Origin: Stentor coeruleus
Lineage: Eukaryota > Ciliophora > Heterotrichea > Heterotrichida > Stentoridae
Direction: 5' to 3'
Assembly (NCBI GenBank): GCA_001970955.1
Contig: MPUH01000917.1
Location: 1 to 29,460, forward strand
Length of the DNA stretch: 29,460 nt
Every line of letters begins with the position of its first letter. Position 1 is the first letter of the stretch. The notes below the pieces were generated by a model. That model had not been told where the DNA came from. It searched no databases and was given only the letters and a program-made list of their open reading frames with translations. Made by a program: the position numbers and the translations under genes. This document shows positions 19,308 to 27,675 of this stretch, piece after piece.

Positions 19308-20483
19308 ATGATCTCCAACAACACTGCAGAGATAATTCCAAATCGTCTCTATTGGATCTCAGATCGTATGCCTCCATCTAAAAAACCTAATACTTTTTAT
19401 TTCTGTACTGATTACGTAACCTATAAACAGCAATACCTATATCGTTCTTACTCTAATGATTTTGGTCCTTTAGATCTAGGAAAAGTATTCAGATATATTA
19501 TCGAGCTTAATTCTATTCTTAAAGATCAAAAACACCAAAAATCTATTATATATCATTATACATCCAATCAGCCAGCAAAAAGAGCTAATTCCGCATTGCT
19601 TATTGGATGCTATCAAATTCTTGTCTTAGGAAAAACTACAGATGAAGCATGTCAACCATTTGAGCAACTAGAAGCTTTTATCCCTTATGTCGATGCTAGT
19701 TTCCAGCCTAACAATTTCCATCTTTACATTGAAGATTGTTTAAAAGGTTTTGAAAAAGCTGTAAAACTCGGTTGGTTCAGTCTTGACACTTTTGACTTAA
19801 AAAACTACGAAAGTATGTCTTTAATCGAAAACGGTGGACTTAATTGGATTATCCCTAATAAACTCTTAGCTTTTATATGCCCAGCAAATGAACGTACATC
19901 AAAATACCCAGCTTTAACCCCAGAACTTTATACCTCATTATTTAAAACCTTAGGTATAACAGATGTTATACGTTTAAATAATAAAACTTATGAGGCAGAA
20001 AGATTTGGTAGGTTTGGGTTTAACCATACAGAATTGTATTTTTTAGATGGAAGTATTCCTAATGAAAATATTGTTTCAAGGTTTATTGATCTTGTTGATA
20101 AATCTCAAGGAGGAGTTGCTGTTCATTGTAAAGCTGGACTTGGGAGAACTGCAACTTTGATTGGATGCTATGCTATGAAAAATTTTGGGTTTACAGGATT
20201 AGAATTTATTGGATGGGCTAGGCTTTGTAGACCTGGTTCAGTTCTTGGCCCACAACAACAGTTTTTATGTGATAGGGATGATATTTTTAATGGAAGAGTA
20301 CCTAAAAGTTTGATTAGTGATGAGGAAAAGTTTAAAGGGAAGTTTGGAGATTATGGGCAAAGTAAAAGGTTGATTGCTAAAGCAGGGATTATGAATGCAA
20401 GTCAGAGTAGTAGGGATTTTCCTAAGAAAGGTTTGATGATAAAGCCTGCATCAATGAAAAGTATTTTGTATAGGAAAAAATAA
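19308..20483 (+). CDS. CDC14: CDC14 dual-specificity protein phosphatase
   Basis: A 391-residue protein covering both DSP-like domains of CDC14. The catalytic P-loop VHCKAGLGRT has Cys274 and Arg280. The general acid is Asp247 in FLDGSIP, matching the conserved CDC14 loop. RLNNKTYEAERF (222-233) and SVLGPQQQFL are further family blocks; the latter is the QQ segment after the P-loop that places the catalytic water. CDC14 removes phosphate from CDK sites during mitotic exit, cytokinesis and, in ciliated cells, basal-body related steps. The tail after about residue 330 is short and basic, whereas yeast Cdc14 has a long regulatory tail. The gene follows a C-rich upstream flank and converges with ferrochelatase. 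Confidence 0.95.
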   Translation: MISNNTAEIIPNRLYWISDRMPPSKKPNTFYFCTDYVTYKQQYLYRSYSNDFGPLDLGKVFRYIIELNSILKDQKHQKSIIYHYTSNQPAKRANSALLIGCYQILVLGKTTDEACQPFEQLEAFIPYVDASFQPNNFHLYIEDCLKGFEKAVKLGWFSLDTFDLKNYESMSLIENGGLNWIIPNKLLAFICPANERTSKYPALTPELYTSLFKTLGITDVIRLNNKTYEAERFGRFGFNHTELYFLDGSIPNENIVSRFIDLVDKSQGGVAVHCKAGLGRTATLIGCYAMKNFGFTGLEFIGWARLCRPGSVLGPQQQFLCDRDDIFNGRVPKSLISDEEKFKGKFGDYGQSKRLIAKAGIMNASQSSRDFPKKGLMIKPASMKSILYRKK

Positions 20484-20618
20484 TGAGATTTTAGAGGTAG
20501 GTAAAGATAATTATAGATTTTGGTATAAGTTTTTTTTAAAAAATGAAGCTTTTTTGAATGGTTTTGAGTATGTGTTTTGTAAATGAATTTCGATATATTT
20601 TATGATATAGTTTATACT

Positions 20619-20636
20619 ATTTTCTTATAAGAAAAT
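20619..20636. terminator. 18-nt palindrome between convergent genes
   Basis: ATTTTCTTATAAGAAAAT is a perfect palindrome located 7 bases beyond the ferrochelatase stop, in the 159-bp gap between two convergent genes. As RNA it could fold on either strand. A role in 3' end formation is a guess; in sequence this AT-rich, such palindromes also arise by chance. Confidence 0.25.
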
Positions 20637-20642
20637 TAAAAA

Positions 20643-21665
20643 TTAATGAGAAAGCTTGTCTAACGACTTGCAATGTTCAGGAATCGGACAGTTCACACAT
20701 CTTGGGACCAAACTATGAAACCCATTCTCTAAATGCTCTTTAACAATACCTGCCATAGCTTCAATAAACCCATTATTATCATTAGGAGCAGGACATCTAA
20801 CCACATTCATCCCATGTCCATTAGCTTCTTTAACATATTCCAAATCTAACTCATACAAAGTTTCTAAATGATCTTGCATAAAAGCAATAGGCACAAGTAA
20901 AACATTATTTTCTCCGTTTTTTCCTAACTTTAACAATCCTTCTTTAGTCGATGGTTTAAGCCATTGTTGTAATCCAACTTTACTTTGCCAAAACAAATGA
21001 TATCTATGTTTTGAAAAAGATTGCATAACAGCTGAGACTGTACTACTAATCTCTATAGGGTATAAATCTCCTCTCCACATAACTGAAGCAGGAATTGAAT
21101 GAGCAGTAAAAGCAATTGTCACATTTTCAGGGTTTTCAAATTTTTTTAGTTGTTCTTTTATCAGATCAACCCAAGCTTTTATAAATAAAGGATGTGTAGC
21201 ATATTTTGTTATTGCTGAAATTTTTTCTGAAGGTAAATTGTCTATAACATCTCTTAAACTATTACCAGTAGTTGCACAACTATAATGTGGGTATTGAGTA
21301 AAAGCGATAATTTTTTGAGGTTTATCAGTTTCAAGAGATGATTTTACATCTTGGATTAAGGGATAACTGTATCTAAAACATGGGTAGAATTTGTGTGGAG
21401 CTGTTCCGGGACTGATTTCATCGAGGATTTTAACGAGTTTTGAACCTTGGATGTCTGTCCATGTACTTAGAGGAGACCCTCCAATTTTTTCGTATTGGGA
21501 TATGACAGCTTTTTTTGCACGATAACGAGCTATACGGGGACCTAGGCCGAAGGGAATATTGATGAATGTTCTATCGGAGAACATCCTTACAAGAAAACCT
21601 TCGACTTCAGCTGCAGTTTTAGGACCGCCTAGATTCATAAGCAGAAGGGCTGTTCTTACTGACAT
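20643..21665 (-). CDS. HEMH: Ferrochelatase with C-terminal cysteine cluster
   Basis: A 340-residue protein of the family that inserts ferrous iron into protoporphyrin IX, the last step of heme synthesis. Signature blocks are LLLMNLGGP (7-15), QYPHYSCATTGNSL (124-137), TAHSIPASVMWRGDLYP (187-203, catalytic His189), WQSKVGLQQWL and PIAFMQDHLETLYELD (catalytic Glu268). The C-terminus carries Cys323, Cys326 and Cys332 (CVNCPIPEHC). This resembles the extension that binds a [2Fe-2S] cluster in animal ferrochelatase. The fourth animal ligand (human Cys196) falls on Ala164 here. No mitochondrial targeting sequence is visible at the N-terminus, and no upstream in-frame ATG or 15-nt intron was found that would add one. 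Confidence 0.95.
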   Translation of the reverse strand: MSVRTALLLMNLGGPKTAAEVEGFLVRMFSDRTFINIPFGLGPRIARYRAKKAVISQYEKIGGSPLSTWTDIQGSKLVKILDEISPGTAPHKFYPCFRYSYPLIQDVKSSLETDKPQKIIAFTQYPHYSCATTGNSLRDVIDNLPSEKISAITKYATHPLFIKAWVDLIKEQLKKFENPENVTIAFTAHSIPASVMWRGDLYPIEISSTVSAVMQSFSKHRYHLFWQSKVGLQQWLKPSTKEGLLKLGKNGENNVLLVPIAFMQDHLETLYELDLEYVKEANGHGMNVVRCPAPNDNNGFIEAMAGIVKEHLENGFHSLVPRCVNCPIPEHCKSLDKLSH

Positions 21666-22110
21666 ATTATAAGTATATTTAGACTTTTTATTGAAAATGG
21701 ATAAAAAATTATGTAGAGGATGATTAGTGGGGTTTTTTTGGGTTTTAAAGTTTAGGAAGTGGTGGCTAGATGTGAATGTGTGTTATAATTTGCAATATAT
21801 AATTATGTTCTATACGATTTTTTATGTAATTTCAGTACTGCCTTAATAATTATTAGAGTAAGGAAATAGAAAAGGTGGATAAGTTAAGAAGTAGAGTCTT
21901 TGAAGTTAGTCAAAAGAAATAATTCATTAATGAAAAAGTGAAGTTTTTGTATTTTTTATCATAAGAAAATTGAAGTATATTGACTATAGTAAGGTTACAA
22001 AATTTTTAAAAAATACATAAAAATTAGTATAACTCCATAGAAGATTATGAATTTTGAAAAAATAGCTTCATCAATAATTTTTATCCTAATAATTAAACTA
22101 TAATAATTAT
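21666..22110. other. Intergenic region
   Basis: 445 bp between ferrochelatase (minus) and the small MGSCVC gene (plus). The part nearest ferrochelatase is G-rich on the plus strand: 21721-21780 has 22 G and 1 C. This fits the upstream pattern of other minus-strand genes. No ORF or RNA gene is seen. Confidence 0.4.
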
Positions 22111-22296
22111 ATGGGAAGCTGCGTGTGTTCTAATTCAAAATTAAGTCCAACAGGCCTTGATGCGGATCAACAAAGTTTGAATACATTAGAAATAAACAAA
22201 CTTAAAGTTCAAGTTTTGGCAAATAAAATAGAAAGTGTCCCTCAGTTAAGACTAGAATCTAATATGCTGTATTCCAAGCGCAAATCAAAAGAATAA
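22111..22296 (+). CDS. Small protein with N-terminal MGSCVC, probably acylated
   Basis: A 61-residue ORF with ATG after aataattat and a TAA stop. It begins MGSCVCSNSK. Gly2 fits N-myristoylation, and Cys4 and Cys6 are placed for palmitoylation, as in many membrane-anchored signalling proteins. The rest is polar and probably helical (LEINKLKVQVLANKIE) with a basic end (YSKRKSKE). No family is recognised. The ORF is short, so chance cannot be excluded, but the acylation signature and start context favour a real gene. It could also be the first exon of something longer; no 15-nt intron is apparent near its end. Confidence 0.55.
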   Translation: MGSCVCSNSKLSPTGLDADQQSLNTLEINKLKVQVLANKIESVPQLRLESNMLYSKRKSKE

Positions 22297-23152
22297 TATA
22301 ATAACATTGATTTTTTATATTCAAACTGTATTTTGTAGTTATATTTTTGAATTATGTGTTTGCTTTTTAGTTTATTTTGTATTCCTGTTAAGTTATTTTT
22401 ATTTTATTATAGCTTACATGGAATAAGAATATATGTAAAACTTTTTTAAATTCACATATAATGAATTGATAGAGATATGTGTATATATAAAATAATTGTG
22501 AGGTAAATATAATTCAATTTTGGCTATTAAGAAAGTTGCTATAATGAGTTATTGTGATGAAAAAAATAGGTTTTATGAATAGTATGTTGACTTAATAAAT
22601 ATTTTTTAGTTATGAATATGATTATATTAGAGGATTTTTAAGTAAAAGAGTTACATCAATATTAATAATTTCTACTTGTTTTTCATAATAAATTTACAAT
22701 CACTTAAATATACTCTTGCTTGGACACTAAAATAAAGCTTGTAAAACTAGGGAAATACAATATTTTGCTACAATCACTTAAATATACTCTTGCTTGGACA
22801 CTAAAATAAAGCTTGTAAAACTAGGGAAATACAATATTTTGCTGACTATAATATAAAAATGATTATTTAAGATTGGAATTTTAATATTTTACTTGCCCTT
22901 TTTATAGGCAAATATAAACTCTGTACTAAAATTCAACATATTTTTCTAAACCTAATAAATATTTCAGTTAAAACCACCTAACACTATTAAGCAAGCATAT
23001 TTAATAATTATAATCATTTAAACATCTGATATTCTAATTCAAAAATTTAAAAAAAAATTAATTGAGAAATCAAAGTTTTACTGTCCAACATAATTACATC
23101 AAACTTTTTCACAGCTTATATTTAAAATATCATATTATTAGAAATATAAATC
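22297..23152. other. Long intergenic region
   Basis: About 850 bp of very AT-rich sequence between the small acylated-protein gene and the coiled-coil gene. It contains the 74-bp tandem repeat described separately and otherwise no ORF or RNA gene that I can support. Confidence 0.4.
22695..22843. repeat. Perfect tandem duplication, 2 x 74 bp
   Basis: The block starting tacaatcacttaaatatact at 22695 is repeated from 22769 without a mismatch, ending at 22843. The second copy ends ...ttttgct before the sequences diverge. It is non-coding in all frames for any useful length. Perfect identity points to a recent event. I found no match to a known small RNA in the unit. Confidence 0.9.
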
Positions 23153-24653
23153 ATGTCAGAAAAAGTGGATGCCAATACATCAAATCGTAGCATGAGTCAA
23201 ATTGCCCCACGAAGAAAGAGAGTAGCTGATGCATGGACAAGCTCTCCAAAACCAGTCTTAGAAAACATTTTAAAAAAAACTTTACAAGAGACCCAAGTAT
23301 CTGAAGGGAAAAAACCAATAATTGAAACCTCCGCAAAACTAGGTAAAACCCCTGAGGAAAACAAAAAAACAATAGAAAAAACTGTAAAAGAAGTTCTGAA
23401 AACCAAAGAGCCAATAGAAAAAAATCCTGAAAAAACTCCAGAAATATATAAACCCCCAGAAAAAACTCCAGAACCAAGACAAAAAACTAAACAAGAGACT
23501 AAAATTGAAAACAAACAAACTATTACCAATAATATCAAAGCTTATACATCTCCACCTCCAAAAGCTTTAACTCCACAGAATTTTATTGTCTCAAGGCCTA
23601 ATTTTTCTCAGTCTATGAAAAATATACCCCATTTAGAGTCTTTAGATATAATAGTTAATACACCAAGAATAGGCCAAGCTAAATCACCGATAAATGATGG
23701 AATGCTAAGTCCTTCAAGGTTTAACGATAAAAAATCATATGAACTTGATGATGAAAAACTTGAAATTTTCAAACAAAAGCAAAGCTCATGGCCTTGGGCT
23801 TATCGGATTGGAGAATCTTCTACACCTAAAAGCATGGTAAAAACAAAAGAATTACAAGTTGAAGAAGTTACCAAACAAGCTCAAAATCTTCAACGCAAAT
23901 GTGCTAATGTTGAAGATCCAATATTTAGGCCAATGAAAAGTATCAGTCCAGGGAGGTTTATCTTCCCTTCATGCCTTGATCCACCTTTACTAAGAAGTTC
24001 AGCTAATGAACTATTTGGTAAAAAAGCTAACGCACAAAGAGAATTCAGTATACAAAGCATTGAAACTGAAGCTGAAACAGGTCCCAGAAACTACCGTAAC
24101 GAAATCCAATACCTTAAAGGAGAAATTGAAAACTATAAAGAAAAAGAAAGAAAATTTCAGGAAAATCTAGATAAAAACTTAGAAAAGCATCAACAAGAAA
24201 TTAAAAACTATAAAAAAGAAGTCGACTTAAAATCAACAAGTTAAAGATTTAGAGAAAATTATTAACGATTTTGAAGCTGATAAAAAAGTTAGAGCAGAAC
24301 TTTCTAATAAAATTATTCAAGATTTAAATGATATTATTATAAACAATAATGATTGTATTAGAAATTTGGAACAAAATTTATTGAGTAAAGATAAAGAAAT
24401 GATGGAATTGAAGAAAAAAATATTGGAAAAAGAGATGATAAGTGAATCTTGTGTTGATAGAAGTGCAACAAGAAGGGAAAGGAAAAATAGTTGTGATACA
24501 AATAGTTTGCTAAGGAAAGAAACTAAGGAAAAGGAAGAGTTAGTCAAGAGGTTAGAAAGATGTGAAGAGATGTTGAGGGAAGAAAAGGAGAAGTCGAAGA
24601 TGGAGTTGGAAAAGTTCACAAGGATTATTAGAGATAAGGCTAAAATAAGTTAA
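23153..24653 (+). pseudogene. Coiled-coil protein with one frameshift
   Basis: The frame from ATG 23153 runs to TAA at 24242-24244 (363 residues). The adjacent frame is open back to 24231 and on to TAA at 24651-24653. The two frames join without loss of coiled-coil character at the AAAA run 24229-24232: KNYKKEVDLK continues as NQQVKDLEKIINDF. A single missing A explains the break. The N-terminal part is basic with PEKTPE-type repeats (residues 92-108) and SP/TP sites. From residue 320 onward it is a long charged coiled coil, ending in RERKNS and KEELVKRLERCEEML. No family is recognised; a cytoskeletal role is plausible. It may be an intact gene with a sequence error, a young pseudogene, or a gene with an unrecognised 16-nt intron, though no GT-AG pair of that size fits. 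Confidence 0.65.
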
Positions 24654-24881
24654 GGATACATTTTTAAAGAATGATTAGGATGGGTGTTTTGGTTTTATAT
24701 CAGTATATAATGATGGAATAATCAAGTATGTGATTATAATTTTGAGGTAGTTTGTCAGAATATTATTAAGTGCATGATGATGAAGAATACAATTATGATT
24801 TATATTGATTTTTATTATAGCATTTATGTAATGTTTTTATAGACATTTTTTCTGCTAGTAAATGAATTGATGGTGATGAAG

Positions 24882-24953
24882 TTATAGTAAGAACATAATA
24901 TTTCTTTTTAATTGAATATATGGAAATATTATGTTCTTTGTCATATACTATAA
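24882..24953. repeat. Long hairpin (16-bp plus 7-bp arms)
   Basis: AAGAACATAATATTTC at 24889-24904 pairs perfectly with GAAATATTATGTTCTT at 24923-24938 around an 18-nt loop. Outside, TTATAGT (24882-24888) pairs with ACTATAA (24947-24953) across an 8-nt one-sided bulge. This is well beyond chance for local sequence, even at this AT content. It could be a small RNA, a 3' processing element, or a fold-back relic. Confidence 0.6.
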
Positions 24954-25161
24954 TCTTATAATTTTCCAAGTTATTATCTTCTATAATAATTCTCATAGTC
25001 AAAAAAAATTGCTCTTGATTCTATTTTATATATAAAATAAACTATAAAATTGTAAAATCATTTATAAATTCTCTAAGTTTTCAATCCATTGCATAAAATT
25101 CTTATTTATTTACCTAATATTCATTCTTATTATCAGGACAATAATAAAAATCGACTTAAAA

Positions 25162-25224
25162 ATGGAAAAATGTATTTATTCTGAATGTTTTACTCAGGCA
25201 ACTTATATCTGTGAGTGCAAATAA
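25162..25224 (+). other. Short cysteine-rich ORF, B-box-like start
   Basis: ATG to TAA gives 20 residues, MEKCIYSECFTQATYICECK. The pattern Cys-x4-Cys-x7-Cys-x-Cys resembles the N-terminal half of a B-box-like zinc finger as found at the start of many ciliate proteins. Nothing follows in any frame, so it may be a gene remnant or coincidence. Confidence 0.25.
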
Positions 25225-25432
25225 AACATTTTCTTATTCAATAAACATCTCCGCAATCACTAAAATTAAAAACCATATTAAAAACCATCACAACAAAGAA
25301 ACTATTGAAACAAAACTAAAAAATCCGAAAAACTCACAACAAAATTTCATTTAAATCAAACAATTCCCTCATCCCAACAAATCCTCCGCTAAGAAGCCAT
25401 CTAAATTTAGCCCTAAACATTTTCTAATATAA

Positions 25433-25870
25433 ATGGCAGATTCCCAACCAAAGAAAAGGACCTTCAGACGCTACACGTACAAAGGGATCGACCTTGAGGA
25501 CCTTGTGAAAATGGAAAGGGATAAATTCGTCAAAATGCTTGGAAGTAGAGCCAAACGAAGACTTGTAAACCGTGAAGTTCCTCATAAATACATTCGTTTT
25601 TACAAAAAGTGTGTAGCAGCTAAAAAGGATGTCCCTCTAGGTGAAAAGCCAAAAGCAGTCAAAACCCATCTTCGTAATGCAATAATTTTACCTGAACTAG
25701 TTGGATCAGTAGTTGGTATTTACAATGGAAGAACTTTTGTCCCAGTTGAAATCAAACCTGACATGATCGGCAGATATTTAGCTGAGTTTTCAATAACTTA
25801 CAAACCTGTGAAACATGGAAGACCAGGTATTGGAGCTTCTAAAGGTTCAACAGCCGTAGACCTTAAGTAA
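25433..25870 (+). CDS. RPS15: Ribosomal protein uS19 (RPS15)
   Basis: A 145-residue protein, the same length as animal RPS15. Diagnostic blocks are RTFRRYTYKGIDLEDL (9-24), RAKRRL (39-44), KTHLRNAIILPELVGSVVGI and EIKPDMIGRYLAEFSITYKP, ending in GRPGIGASKGS. It is a component of the small ribosomal subunit head near the A and P sites. The end, VDLK followed by TAA, matches the expected C-terminus and helps fix the genetic code. The start codon is preceded directly by TATAA and a C-rich flank. Codons are better balanced in G and C than in neighbours, as expected for a highly expressed gene. It converges with the USP gene, with only 22 bp between stops. Confidence 0.97.
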   Translation: MADSQPKKRTFRRYTYKGIDLEDLVKMERDKFVKMLGSRAKRRLVNREVPHKYIRFYKKCVAAKKDVPLGEKPKAVKTHLRNAIILPELVGSVVGIYNGRTFVPVEIKPDMIGRYLAEFSITYKPVKHGRPGIGASKGSTAVDLK

Positions 25871-25892
25871 TAGATTTAATGATTATAATGTG

Positions 25893-27152
25893 TTATATTT
25901 GAGAATAACAAAACATGTATGCTTGACTATTAAAAACTTCTCTTTGGCTACATGGTCGGATTTCATCATCATTAAAACAATACCACCCACCTCGATAGCT
26001 ATAATTATAATAATGACCACCTTCAGAAGTCCCAGAATGAATAATTATGCTTGTAAGTTGATAATTAACATTTTGTCCATAGATGTTTTTTATTGATAAA
26101 ATTGAGTCAAAAGAACAGAAGGAGTTAACTTTAGTTAGATAAGGAGTATATTTAAAACGTTTTAATTGGAGGATAAGATATGGTGGGAGGGTGTGGAGAT
26201 TAAATGATTTGTGGATATCTCTAAGAGTTTTACACTTTGTACATTTGTACTCTTTGAGGATTTTTTCTTTAGACATGAAGTCAGAAATAGAAGTGGCAAG
26301 GGATGAGGTTATTTTAAGGGTAAGAGTTGTGAATGGTTCATATGAGTAGGTTTTGTTTGAACATTTCAAGCATTCGATTGTACTACAAAGTAAACCTAAA
26401 AAAGTATTGGATAAAAACTCTGAAAAATTGGACTTGTGGATTTCCCAAGGGTCGCTGCTTTTGGGTAAGGTTTTTTGCACTCCAAATTCGGTATTTAGTT
26501 TATCGAGAAGTAAGCGGAAGAACTCAGGACTATCGTGTTGTTTGCTTTTAGGAAACTGACCGGCAAAAATACTAGCCAAAGATGCAGCTGAGATAATTTT
26601 TTTCCCATTTTGCACATCTTTGACTATGCTTTTTATTGCATTGATAACAGGAGTTGATGATGATAATTTTGCATGGGTGATATCAGAAATAGCTTTTGGG
26701 AATGAAAACAAACATTGTAAAGCTGCATTTATAAAGCATTGATATAAGGGGTTTTCAATACCGAACTGGAATAAAAACATATTGCTGCCTAATGTTTTTG
26801 ATAATTGGGCGAGTCGATTTACTGCAGGATTTTGGTATTTTATATAAGATTTATTGGGTATTTCAAAAGGAAAGTATGGCTCTGTAGGCTTTTTTGCAGA
26901 GTTAAAGTCTGAGATTGTTTTCTGTGGTAGTGGAGGTTTAGATGGAGTATCTGAAAATTTTTGACTTGCAGATTTTAGTGGGCTTTTAGGTTCAAGCTTT
27001 TTATTAGTTGTTGTGGTTTTATCATTAGTAGAAAGGTGTGGGGTTTTTATATCGTTTTGTGAATTTAAGTATCCAGTTGGTTTTGGTGAATATGATGATT
27101 TTATAGGGGAAGGTTTTTTAATGTGAAATTGGGAACGTTGATCACTTGACAT
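25893..27152 (-). CDS. Ubiquitin-specific protease (USP, peptidase C19)
   Basis: A 419-residue protein. The USP catalytic domain runs from about residue 130 to the end. The Cys box is GIENPLYQCFINAALQCL with Cys139. QHDSPEFFRLLLDKL (205-219) is the next conserved block. Zinc ligands are ECLKC (Cys261, Cys264) and YKCTKC (Cys304, Cys307). The His box GGHYYNYSYRGGWYCFND has His380 and Asn394/Asp395. All catalytic residues are present, so it should be active; it removes ubiquitin from substrates. The domain is compact, about 290 residues. The usual G-N-T before the Cys is replaced by L-Y-Q. The first 100 residues are low-complexity, rich in Ser, Pro and Lys. The frame stays open for 86 more codons upstream of this ATG, so the true N-terminus may be longer. 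Confidence 0.93.
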   Translation of the reverse strand: MSSDQRSQFHIKKPSPIKSSYSPKPTGYLNSQNDIKTPHLSTNDKTTTTNKKLEPKSPLKSASQKFSDTPSKPPLPQKTISDFNSAKKPTEPYFPFEIPNKSYIKYQNPAVNRLAQLSKTLGSNMFLFQFGIENPLYQCFINAALQCLFSFPKAISDITHAKLSSSTPVINAIKSIVKDVQNGKKIISAASLASIFAGQFPKSKQHDSPEFFRLLLDKLNTEFGVQKTLPKSSDPWEIHKSNFSEFLSNTFLGLLCSTIECLKCSNKTYSYEPFTTLTLKITSSLATSISDFMSKEKILKEYKCTKCKTLRDIHKSFNLHTLPPYLILQLKRFKYTPYLTKVNSFCSFDSILSIKNIYGQNVNYQLTSIIIHSGTSEGGHYYNYSYRGGWYCFNDDEIRPCSQREVFNSQAYMFCYSQI

Positions 27153-27410
27153 TACTCTTGATATTTTCCCTTCTTCAGGAGTTTTATTTGAGATTTTAAT
27201 ATGTTCTTTAATTTTTATAATATATTCTTTGTTAGATATTGAATTATCATTAGATTTTGCACTTGGATCGTAGTTTTTAGATCCATTATTAGTTATAGTT
27301 TTTATTTTTAGATTGTTTTCTTTAGGTGCTGTGCTTGTTTCTATAAGATTTGGTTTATTTTCTATAAGATTCCCATAGATATTGGTAGTATTTTGACTTA
27401 TTTCTATATC
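27153..27410 (-). other. Open in-frame stretch upstream of the USP start
   Basis: Eighty-six codons directly before the USP ATG are open in the same frame, bounded by TAA (reverse strand, 27411-27413). They have no in-frame ATG. The encoded residues are polar and Asn/Lys/Ser-rich, like the N-terminal region of the USP itself. This could be a lost or unrecognised N-terminal extension, or chance. Confidence 0.4.
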
Positions 27411-27675
27411 TTAATTGTAATTGGATTTTAATATTTTTATGGCATAAACTTTAAAGAAGCTGTTTACAAATTTTATCGTCTAAAAAAGGAGGAGGCTTTT
27501 TTTTTTGAAGATTTCAACATTCAGATTTTTAGGTGCAAAAAAATTGTTTTATAGATGTTCAGAATAAAGAAAAACTGGAGAATTATTAAAAAAAACTGAC
27601 AAAAAATATAAAATCATTAAAATTTTTTAGGATATTTGATAAAATCGGTTAGCATTTGACTGGGATAAACCTTAG
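27411..27675. other. Gap between DUSP and USP reading frames
   Basis: 265 bp, very AT-rich with long A and T runs. All minus-strand frames are closed repeatedly, and no 15- or 16-nt GT-AG introns that would join the DUSP and USP frames are visible. A longer intron would be atypical for this genome type. Confidence 0.4.

Larger units (their letters stand above)
24654..25432. other. Intergenic region upstream of uS19
   Basis: About 780 bp. It starts G-rich (24654-24790), contains a strong hairpin at 24882-24953 and a short cysteine-rich ORF at 25162-25224. It turns C-rich and G-poor from about 25240 up to the uS19 start. A 69-codon minus-strand ORF overlaps the hairpin and has no other support. 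Confidence 0.4.

Noticed and set aside
22695..22843. 74-bp unit as a U6 or other small nuclear RNA gene
   Set aside because: Apart from a short GCTTG and ATATACT, the order and spacing of U6 blocks do not match.
24240..24254. GTTAAAGATTTAGAG as a 15-nt intron repairing the coiled-coil gene
   Set aside because: Its length is divisible by three, so it cannot correct the frame, and it lacks the TATAYAG end.
24793..25002. 69-codon minus-strand ORF
   Set aside because: It spans a perfect hairpin, which explains its openness, and has no domain or upstream skew pattern.
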